Below, piece by piece: positions 26,275 through 32,478 of a stretch of 55,305 nucleotides of DNA. The DNA is from Clostridia bacterium. GTDB lineage: Bacteria > Bacillota > Clostridia > Oscillospirales > CAG-272. The notes beneath the pieces were generated by a model that worked only from the letters and a program-made list of their open reading frames with translations, had not been told where the DNA came from and did not search any database. Both the position numbers and the translations under genes were made by a program. Position 1 is the stretch's first letter. Each line of letters begins with the position of its first letter. Location: positions 1 through 55,305 of the forward strand of contig JAFQGP010000086.1 of the NCBI GenBank assembly GCA_017415485.1, written 5' to 3'.

Positions 26275-26288
26275 TTTAGTATGCTAAA
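26275..26288 (-). promoter_or_regulatory. Candidate operator of the his-operon regulator
   Basis: The palindrome TTTAG-TATG-CTAAA lies immediately downstream of the -10 box, over the expected start site. A second, exact 9-bp inverted repeat (CTCTTTCAA, 26251-26259, and TTGAAAGAG, 26300-26308) is almost concentric with it. The position suits autorepression by the TrpR-like protein encoded next. Confidence 0.6.
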
Positions 26289-26317
26289 ATGATAACATAT
26301 TGAAAGAGATTTGTCAA
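26289..26317 (-). promoter_or_regulatory. Promoter of the histidine operon
   Basis: Perfect TTGACA (26317-26312), 17-nt spacer, TATCAT (26294-26289). It gives a leader of about 45 nt to the regulator gene. Confidence 0.88.
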
Positions 26318-26346
26318 GCCTTTTTGATAAAAAATTTCACCATAAA

Positions 26347-26379
26347 TAAAAAATTCGACGGCCCGATCGAGCCGTCGAA
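26347..26379 (-). terminator. Terminator of the trpB-HAD operon
   Basis: TTCGACGGC (26354-26362) pairs exactly with GCCGTCGAA (26371-26379), followed on the minus strand by TTTTTT. It begins 8 nt after the HAD stop codon. Confidence 0.88.
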
Positions 26380-26386
26380 TGAAATT

Positions 26387-27058
26387 TTAGGTAAGATCGA
26401 AGTTTTTCCAGTTTGAAAAATCATCAAATGCGCCGTCAACACCGCCGACGGGTTCATATCTCGCGGGTGTATAACCGGGGCCGAAGCCATAGACTCTGCC
26501 GATATTTGCGCGCTTTGCCGCAAGAACGCCGGAAAGCGAATCCTCAAACACCATGCAGTCCTCGGGGCGTCTGCCGAGCAGCTTTGCCGAGCGAACATAG
26601 ATCTCGGGATCGGGCTTGCCGGGCATTATGCCGTCATCATATATGATCCTGTCCCAAGAAAACCAACGCTCAAGGTGGAAATATTCAAAATAGCACTTGA
26701 CGTTGTTTATCTCCGATCCGGTCGCGATCATCATGGGATACCCCTCTGCCTTGAGATGATCAAGAAATTCCTCGACTCCGGGAACGAGAACGAAGGTGGG
26801 ATCAAGGACAGCACGGCGGCGGTACTCCGCTTCCTTTTCATAGGTGAGCCTTTCAATTTCCTCTTGGGTCAGAGGACTGAAGAAACGCGTCAGTATCTCT
26901 GTGTTGCTGCAGCCGAGAAGATTCTTTTCCGCCTCTTCATCGGTCAGCGCCGGTCTGCCGTGCTCCGGGAAAAAGTCCTGCCATACAGCCTTGTGGATAT
27001 GCGAATCAAGCACGAGAGTGCCGTTAAAATCGAATATCATACCCTTCTTTTCGCTCAT
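26387..27058 (-). CDS. HAD-superfamily phosphatase, beta-phosphoglucomutase-like
   Basis: A 223-aa cytoplasmic HAD hydrolase. Motif I is FDFNGTLV (residues 8-15), with Asn in place of the second Asp of DxD; motif II is IATGSEINN; motif III/IV is PGKPDPEIY with CMVFEDSLSGVLAA. A helical cap lies between motifs I and II. This pattern fits sugar-phosphate phosphatases or mutases of the beta-PGM branch; Asn at that position occurs in other members, and the substrate is unknown. The ATG at 27058 has AAGGA upstream and lies 28 nt after trpB, so it shares the Trp T-box control. The longer frame into trpB is not favoured. Confidence 0.8.
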   Translation of the reverse strand: MSEKKGMIFDFNGTLVLDSHIHKAVWQDFFPEHGRPALTDEEAEKNLLGCSNTEILTRFFSPLTQEEIERLTYEKEAEYRRRAVLDPTFVLVPGVEEFLDHLKAEGYPMMIATGSEINNVKCYFEYFHLERWFSWDRIIYDDGIMPGKPDPEIYVRSAKLLGRRPEDCMVFEDSLSGVLAAKRANIGRVYGFGPGYTPARYEPVGGVDGAFDDFSNWKNFDLT

Positions 27059-27086
27059 ATTTTTACTTCCTTTTCTATAAATTACA

Positions 27087-28460
27087 TCAATCAATTACAG
27101 GCATACCTGCAAATCCCTTTGCGATCTCCTCGTCGGTGGGAGCGTAGTCTGTCAAGAGACCGTCGTTGTACTTGCCGTAAGCGAGCATATCGAAGTAACC
27201 GGTTCCTGTCAGACCGAAAACGATGGTCTTTTCTTCACCGCTCTCCTTGCACTTGAGCGCTTCATCGATCGCGACCTTGATCGCGTGCGCGCTTTCGGGA
27301 GCGGGAAGGATGCCCTCGACTCTTGCAAACTCAACAGCAGCCTCGAAGACCTCGGTCTGCTTGACCGAAACGGCTTCCATAAGTCCCTGATCGTAGAGCG
27401 CGGAAAGAGTCGTATTCATACCGTGGTAACGCAGTCCGCCCGAGTGATGCGGTGCGGGGATAAATCCGCTTCCGAGTGTATACATCTTCGCAAGCGGGCA
27501 GACCATGCCGGTGTCGCAGTAGTCGTATGCGTATTTACCTCTGGTCAAGGTCGGGCAGGAGGCGGGTTCGACTGCGATAAATCTGTAATCAGCCTCGCCG
27601 CGAAGCTTTTCGCCCATGAAGGGTGCGATAAGTCCGCCAAGGTTCGAGCCGCCGCCCGCACAGCCGATGATGATATCAGCCTTCTCGCCGTATTTATCGA
27701 GCGCGGTCTTAGTTTCAAGTCCGATGACGGACTGGTGAAGCATTACCTGATTGAGCACGCTTCCGAGAACATAGCGGTAGCCCTCGGTGCTCGAAGCGAC
27801 CTCAACCGCCTCGGAAATGGCACAGCCAAGGCTTCCCGACGTACCGGGATGAGCCTCAAGTATCTTTCTTCCGACCTCGGTTTCGGTCGAAGGAGAAGGT
27901 GTAACGGTCGCGCCATAGGTCTTCATAACCTCGCGGCGGTGCGGCTTCTGCTCATAGGATACCTTGACCATATAGACCTTGCAATCGAGTCCAAGGTAAG
28001 CACAAGCCATCGAAAGAGCCGTGCCCCACTGGCCCGCACCCGTTTCGGTGGTGACACCCTTAAGGCCCTGCATCTTCGCATAATATGCCTGCGCGATCGC
28101 GGAATTGAGCTTGTGGCTTCCGCTTGTGTTGTTGCCCTCAAATTTATAGTAGATCTTTGCGGGCGTGCCAAGCTTCTCCTCAAGGCAATAAGCGCGGATG
28201 AGGGGCGCTGGACGGTACATTTTATAGAAATCGCGGATTATATCGGGAATTTTGAAGAATCTCGTAGTGTCGTCAAGCTCCTGCTTGATAGCCTCGTCGC
28301 AGAAAACTGCGGAAAGCGCTTCTGCCGTGATTGGCTTGTGAGTTGCGGGATCGAGCAGGGGCGCGGGCTTATTCTGCATATCGGCGCGGAGGTTGTACCA
28401 TTCGCGCGGCAGCTCGTTTTCGCTCAGATAAATTTTGTAGGGAATTTGTTTTTTGTCCAT
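27087..28460 (-). CDS. trpB: Tryptophan synthase beta chain, TrpB2 type
   Basis: PLP enzyme condensing indole with serine to form tryptophan. The PLP lysine is in NTSGSHKLNSA (Lys117), the phosphate loop is GCAGGGSNLGG (about 263-273), and the N-terminal extension with MYRPAPLIRA marks the TrpB2 subgroup (457 aa, against about 400 for ordinary TrpB). TrpB2 enzymes often act without TrpA, and no trpA is seen here. AAAGGAG lies 9 nt before the ATG. A tryptophan T-box leader (28510-28788) and consensus promoter control it. An indole-salvage role is plausible but not proven. Confidence 0.92.
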   Translation of the reverse strand: MDKKQIPYKIYLSENELPREWYNLRADMQNKPAPLLDPATHKPITAEALSAVFCDEAIKQELDDTTRFFKIPDIIRDFYKMYRPAPLIRAYCLEEKLGTPAKIYYKFEGNNTSGSHKLNSAIAQAYYAKMQGLKGVTTETGAGQWGTALSMACAYLGLDCKVYMVKVSYEQKPHRREVMKTYGATVTPSPSTETEVGRKILEAHPGTSGSLGCAISEAVEVASSTEGYRYVLGSVLNQVMLHQSVIGLETKTALDKYGEKADIIIGCAGGGSNLGGLIAPFMGEKLRGEADYRFIAVEPASCPTLTRGKYAYDYCDTGMVCPLAKMYTLGSGFIPAPHHSGGLRYHGMNTTLSALYDQGLMEAVSVKQTEVFEAAVEFARVEGILPAPESAHAIKVAIDEALKCKESGEEKTIVFGLTGTGYFDMLAYGKYNDGLLTDYAPTDEEIAKGFAGMPVID

Positions 28461-28509
28461 CTCGGACTCTCCTTTCTCGCCTTATCGGGCACATTGAATT
28501 TTCGGGCGG

Positions 28510-28788
28510 AAAAACAAAAACCCCGCCCCGGTTGATGTTTGCCGGGACAGGAATCATATCCTGCGGTGCCACCCTGCTTGACGCTGTCCTTCGGACTACG
28601 CGCCCTCTTACGTGTACTTCATACACTTGTTCTATCACGGGAACGCCCGTCTCAGCTACTCGCGCACGCGCATTTTCACCTCGCCCTCAAAAGCCCATTC
28701 GCAAGCCCTATCCCGCCGCATTCTCAACACCGGCGGCTCTCTGTACGGAATCGTAACTTGTTACTCTTCTTTCTCATTGGTTTATCAT
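28510..28788 (-). promoter_or_regulatory. Tryptophan T-box leader of trpB
   Basis: The minus strand carries the T-box AGGGTGGCACCGCAGGA (28575-28559), the conserved core that pairs with the uncharged tRNA acceptor end. Stem I starts with AGAGAGCCGCC. The specifier context is GAATGGGC (28700-28693), with TGG (Trp) at 28697-28695. The terminator stem CCTGTCCCGG/CCGGGGCGGGG ends in TTTTTG (about 28551-28516). Uncharged tRNA-Trp would stabilise the antiterminator and allow trpB and HAD transcription. The leader fills most of the 437-nt gap between trpB and the divergent gene. Confidence 0.92.
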
Positions 28789-28817
28789 AGTATACTGCAA
28801 AAATCGCTCCGTGTCAA
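28789..28817 (-). promoter_or_regulatory. Promoter of the T-box-trpB operon
   Basis: Perfect TTGACA (28817-28812), 17-nt spacer, TATACT (28794-28789), just before the T-box leader. Confidence 0.9.
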
Positions 28818-28897
28818 GTCCTTTTTGCAAAATTGTTCAAAATTTATACAAATATATATGCTATAATGGTTTCATAAAGGTAAAGGAGGAGGAATTT

Positions 28898-29302
28898 ATG
28901 AAAAAATGCAACGTCTGCGGATGTATCGTCGATGAAAAAAGCGAATGTCCGATCTGCGGGAACACTCTTACATACGAGCCGCCTTGTATGGAGGAAAAGG
29001 AACGTTTGGTATTCAGTAAATATTATCTGATCTATTTGCTGAAAACATCGTGGTTTTCTATCGCTTGCCTTATCTACGGAATTATTACCGCAATTATTTT
29101 CAGGCATAGCTTAAACGCATTGATAGCCCCCGCTGCTCTTTGTCTCGCCTTGTCTTTATATTTGTCTGTTTTTGAAAGACAATACGCACGCGCGATCAGA
29201 TGGAAATACAACAAAGAGTATTCTCTGCAGCACACATTGTTCTATAGATATTCATTTGGAATAGGCTCAATAATATTCTTCACTGCAATGTATTTTGGGT
29301 GA
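28898..29302 (+). CDS. Small zinc-ribbon membrane protein, unknown function
   Basis: A 134-aa protein. It begins with a zinc-ribbon-like four-cysteine motif, CNVCG...CPICG (residues 4-22), then has about three hydrophobic segments (about 53-72, 75-92 and 116-132) separated by a basic loop. No family is recognised. The ATG at 28898 has AAAGGAGGAGG upstream, and a TATAAT -10 lies at 28862-28867, though no good -35 is seen. It is followed by another small membrane protein with which it is probably translated. Confidence 0.75.
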   Translation: MKKCNVCGCIVDEKSECPICGNTLTYEPPCMEEKERLVFSKYYLIYLLKTSWFSIACLIYGIITAIIFRHSLNALIAPAALCLALSLYLSVFERQYARAIRWKYNKEYSLQHTLFYRYSFGIGSIIFFTAMYFG

Positions 29303-29306
29303 TCGT

Positions 29307-29678
29307 ATGAAAAACAAGCCCCTCGACATAGTCCTTCTCGTTTTCAAGATCCTCGTTCCTCTGCTTATGATCGTTCCGCTTGTCTATTTTACATGTTTAA
29401 GTATAGTCGATCGCATTGAAGTTCTGGAGCAGATAAAATTGTACGGCGAGACTCCCGGGAATTACGGAATGGCAGAGTTTATCTCTGCACTTCTGATCGC
29501 CTTCATCAACTTCTGCCTTTTTATCATCAACGCAATTTGCCTGCTGACTGCATTCCTCTTCAAAAGCTCGCAAAAGCGCGATAAACATATTTTCCACTTT
29601 TCCGTGATGCTCTTTGCGCCCTGCGTGGCTACGATTCTTTATTGCGTTATACTCGTTTTGATCTTCAACATAGGCTGA
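29307..29678 (+). CDS. Small membrane protein, unknown function
   Basis: A 123-aa protein with three predicted membrane helices (about 6-30, 52-82 and 99-122). No recognisable domain. The ATG at 29307 lies 4 nt after the previous stop codon, so it is probably translationally coupled; a TTG four codons upstream is in frame but less likely. It pairs with the zinc-ribbon membrane protein as a two-gene operon. Confidence 0.65.
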   Translation: MKNKPLDIVLLVFKILVPLLMIVPLVYFTCLSIVDRIEVLEQIKLYGETPGNYGMAEFISALLIAFINFCLFIINAICLLTAFLFKSSQKRDKHIFHFSVMLFAPCVATILYCVILVLIFNIG

Positions 29679-29700
29679 CCCGAGCGTATTTTCTCGGGTT
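29678..29700 (+). terminator. Weak terminator after the small membrane-protein pair
   Basis: ACCCGAG pairs with CTCGGGT around an 8-nt loop, followed by TTATTTGCTTT. The stem overlaps the stop codon; the T-run is interrupted. Confidence 0.55.
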
Positions 29701-29758
29701 ATTTGCTTTAGTGTATCTTGTACCCAGTATTACCTATTTGCACATATTATATTATAAT

Positions 29759-29902
29759 CTGTAGGGACCGACGTCCCCGGCGGTCCGAGCCCAATGATAT
29801 TTTTGCTATGCATTGAATTTAGAAAAGAAGATTTAATCTTCTGAATTTTGCCAAATATATAGTTTTATGCCCACGGACCGCCGAGGACGTCGGTCCCTAC
29901 AG
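29759..29902. mobile_element. MITE-like palindromic element, copy 1
   Basis: A 144-bp element with near-perfect terminal inverted repeats of about 28 bp (CTGTAGGGACCGACGTCC... to ...CGGTCCCTACAG) and a second inner inverted repeat (AGAAGATT/AATCTTCT). No coding capacity. A second copy with the same termini and a different core lies at 37379-37523. No clear target duplication is visible. The rest of the 339-nt gap (29701-30017) holds only the hairpin at 29971-30015. Confidence 0.8.
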
Positions 29903-29970
29903 GTGAAATGAAATAGTTACATATAAATATTATTTATTATATCATCACAAAACAATTTATGTTATTGTGC

Positions 29971-30015
29971 AATAGCACTCCCACCTTACGATCAACGGAA
30001 GGTGGGAGTGCTATT
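29971..30015 (-). repeat. Perfect 17-bp hairpin after the AraC-type gene
   Basis: AATAGCACTCCCACCTT (29971-29987) pairs exactly with 29999-30015 around an 11-nt loop, two bases past the stop codon of the AraC regulator. No strong T-run follows, so it is either a factor-assisted terminator or an mRNA-stabilising stem. Confidence 0.65.
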
Positions 30016-30017
30016 AA

Positions 30018-31244
30018 TCAGAAAATGATTGAATACCTTGTATTAACCTTTCGGAATCCAAGGTCATAGGCAGAAAAATTCCCGTGAGTCTTTGCATAAT
30101 CACCAAATTGGCTATCTTCGAAGGGGATATATCCGCGCTCTATGACGCTGTTTGTCGCGAACATATACAGATATTCGATTGCCTTATCGTCTGCCTCGGG
30201 CAGGCGGGTTGACTGAATGCAATTATTGATCTTAAACCCGTGCACAGGCTGTGGGCAATCGTAAGAAATTGCAAGCAGTTTTCCGTCCTTGAACACGCCT
30301 GCCGAGCGATTCGCTCTTTCAGAAACGGGCTGTTTAAGGCTTCTTTTTACACCGTATGCCCCGGATTTTACGAACACCTCATCGTCAAAGCGTGAAATAA
30401 ACTCTTCCAGTGCAACCAAGTCAGACATCTCGAGAAAATGAATATCGTATTCTTGAGACTCTTCGGGGAGTATAAATGACTCGCCAAAGTACATAGCCTC
30501 GTCGCGCTCGGTTATCTCTTTGCAATTCATTCCTTTTAGAGCGCGCTCGATCTCTTTGAGAGTTACATCACACCCGAAGCACAGATTGATGTTTTGAGGG
30601 GCGAGTGGCAGTAATTCTTCCACGTTTTCACGAAGTGCGGCGGCATCATTCAAAATCAAACCGAGATACGGCTTGCCACCGACAGCGATATCTGCACTGA
30701 CATATCCTCCAATCGCTTCAAGCTCGGAATCGCACAAGATCTTTGAGCCGTTAATAGCTATTGAAGAAGCAGTATAACCATATCTAAACGCATCTTTTTC
30801 AAGCAAAATATCGATGACCTCATCGGCGTCTTTCTCATAAAAAGCAGGAAGTATATGGCGGAATTCTGCACTGACTGTCGCATTATAGCCAAAATCCGCC
30901 CAAACCATAGGTTTATCCTTCATCTGCTCGCGGTATTCGCTCGGAGTTTTGCCATATTGCTCTTTGAATGCACGAGTGAAGCCTTCGTGGCTGTCATAAC
31001 CGGATTCAAGCGCAACATCGATAATATCCTTGTCAGGAAAACTTCGCAACATTCGAGCCGCGCGATTGAGCTTTCTGAATCTGACGTATTCCATAACGTT
31101 AAATCCCGTATGAGAACGGAAAATGCGGTTGAAATAATCCACAGAAAAACCCGCGTTTTTAGCAACATCTTCAATCGTCGTTTTGTTTGCGCCTAACTTA
31201 TCAATGTATTTCAAGGCGTTTTTTATTAATTCATTGTTTTCCAT
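30018..31244 (-). CDS. AraC-family regulator with a large C-terminal (GNAT-like) domain
   Basis: A 408-aa protein. Residues 1-105 form the double helix-turn-helix of the AraC/MarA family (TTIEDVAKNAGFSVDYFNRIF and DIIDVALESGYDSHEGFTRAF, ending KTPSEYRE). About 300 residues follow. The last third (DGKLLAISYD ... VIERGYIPFEDSQFGDYAKTHGNFSAYDLGFRKV) resembles the C-terminal part of GNAT acetyltransferases, inferred from pattern only. The domain order, DNA-binding first, is that of MarA/Rob-type regulators rather than cupin-type AraC. The ATG at 31244 is chosen for its AAGGAG; the upstream in-frame start has none. Ligand unknown. Confidence 0.75.
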   Translation of the reverse strand: MENNELIKNALKYIDKLGANKTTIEDVAKNAGFSVDYFNRIFRSHTGFNVMEYVRFRKLNRAARMLRSFPDKDIIDVALESGYDSHEGFTRAFKEQYGKTPSEYREQMKDKPMVWADFGYNATVSAEFRHILPAFYEKDADEVIDILLEKDAFRYGYTASSIAINGSKILCDSELEAIGGYVSADIAVGGKPYLGLILNDAAALRENVEELLPLAPQNINLCFGCDVTLKEIERALKGMNCKEITERDEAMYFGESFILPEESQEYDIHFLEMSDLVALEEFISRFDDEVFVKSGAYGVKRSLKQPVSERANRSAGVFKDGKLLAISYDCPQPVHGFKINNCIQSTRLPEADDKAIEYLYMFATNSVIERGYIPFEDSQFGDYAKTHGNFSAYDLGFRKVNTRYSIIF

Positions 31245-31298
31245 AAGTAACACTCTCCTTATCGTTTTCAAAACATTCGGCCTCATGCTTGTGAGCTT

Positions 31299-31327
31299 AT
31301 TATATCACAAACCGAATAATTTGTCTT
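31299..31327 (-). promoter_or_regulatory. Candidate promoter of the AraC/GNAT-type gene
   Basis: AAGACA (31327-31322), 17-nt spacer, TATAAT (31304-31299) with an upstream TGA (extended -10). Confidence 0.6.
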
Positions 31328-31442
31328 GACCGAAAACGCGGAGTTAAAGCCATCAAAAAATTTTATCCGAAAATTTTCGTCTCGGCGAAAACTTACCTTC
31401 ATTCGACCGAAGGGAGATTATCATTCGGCGAAGCCGACAGAA

Positions 31443-32339
31443 TCATCCACCATCACGCACCATCCTCCTATACTCTGACGGTGTCATATCCGTCGCCGCG
31501 CGGAAGGCGCGGATGAATGTCGAAAGCGAGGAAAATCCGACGGCGTAGCAGACGTCGATTATCGGCATACCTTCGGCGATCAGGGCGCGGCTTTTTGATA
31601 TGCGGAGCTTGTGGATATAGTCGAGGATGGTGGTGTCATAATACTTTTTGAAAAGCCTTGATACGTATTCGCGGCTGTAAAAGAAGTGCTCGGCGACCTC
31701 GGACACCGAATCGATCTCGGTATAGTGCGCGTCAAGATACTGCTGGAGTGCGAGGATGTTCTCGGGCAGGCGCTCGCTCTCGCCGCTGTGGCGGATGTCC
31801 TTGCGGTTCAACAGGCAGAATATCTCGATGATGTACCCGAATGCAAGCGCGCGCGAAAGTCCGTCCTCGCGATTTTTGAGCGTCGAAGAGAGCTTTTCGG
31901 TCAGCGACAAAAGCTCCTCCTCCCTCTCGCGCGAGGAAAGCGAAAAATGTACGCCCTCATTCGTCCTTATCAATATGTCGGAAAGACTCGCTCCGACAGC
32001 GTCAAAGGCATTGGGATAGAGATAAAACACGTGCCTTTTGTAGTGCGTGCGCTCGCCCTTGAGCTTCGACATGTGGAATTTCCCCGGTGGGATGATGATG
32101 ACGTCCCCGCGCTTCGGCGAATACACGCTCGACTCGCAAACGTAATTGATCTCGCCTTCAACAAAGATGACGAGCTCATAATAATCGTGGCTGTGAAGAC
32201 TTGAGGGGAAGGTGTTCATATCGTAAACGGTGCTTCTGTATGAGTAGCAGAGCGAATCGTTTATCAAGTCATTTTCCCAATTTGTGATCTCGTGGCGCGG
32301 ATCGTTTTTGTTTTGAAGATAATGCGATAAAAGTTTCAT
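31443..32339 (-). CDS. AraC-family transcriptional regulator (cupin sensor)
   Basis: A 298-aa regulator with an N-terminal cupin-type sensor (about 20-160; HSHDYYELVIFVEGEINY and RGDVIIIPPGKFH). The C-terminal double helix-turn-helix (about 200-295) shows SVSEVAEHFFYSREYVSRLFKKY and PIIDVCYAVGFSSLSTFIRAFRAATDMTPSEYRR. Such proteins usually sense sugars. It is divergent from the FAD-oxidoreductase gene, with only 139 bp between them that carry repeated half sites (32348-32403), so regulation of that gene is likely. No strong ribosome site is seen before the ATG at 32339. Confidence 0.88.
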   Translation of the reverse strand: MKLLSHYLQNKNDPRHEITNWENDLINDSLCYSYRSTVYDMNTFPSSLHSHDYYELVIFVEGEINYVCESSVYSPKRGDVIIIPPGKFHMSKLKGERTHYKRHVFYLYPNAFDAVGASLSDILIRTNEGVHFSLSSREREEELLSLTEKLSSTLKNREDGLSRALAFGYIIEIFCLLNRKDIRHSGESERLPENILALQQYLDAHYTEIDSVSEVAEHFFYSREYVSRLFKKYYDTTILDYIHKLRISKSRALIAEGMPIIDVCYAVGFSSLSTFIRAFRAATDMTPSEYRRMVRDGG

Positions 32340-32347
32340 TTTCTATA

Positions 32348-32421
32348 TGTCACAAAACGCAAATTTAATGTCACAAACACGATAGACATTTTATTTTGTG
32401 ATGTGTATAATTATTATACAC
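32348..32421. promoter_or_regulatory. Divergent control region with repeated half sites
   Basis: TGTCACAAA occurs twice in direct orientation (32348-32356, 32369-32377), exactly 21 bp apart, and an inverted relative TTTTGTGAT lies at 32395-32403. A perfect 19-bp palindrome GTGTATAAT-T-ATTATACAC (32403-32421) adjoins them. A TATAAT at 32422-32427 would serve the rightward FAD-oxidoreductase gene. Direct repeats two helical turns apart are typical AraC-family binding sites. Confidence 0.65.
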
Positions 32422-32478
32422 TATAATGGTGTAAAATGCAATAGTAAAATAAATTTTATTACATAAGGAGTAATTCCA

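Noticed and set aside
29701..29758. Promoter-like TTGCAC ... TATAAT before MITE copy 1
   Set aside because: The spacer is only 9 nt and no gene follows on that strand.
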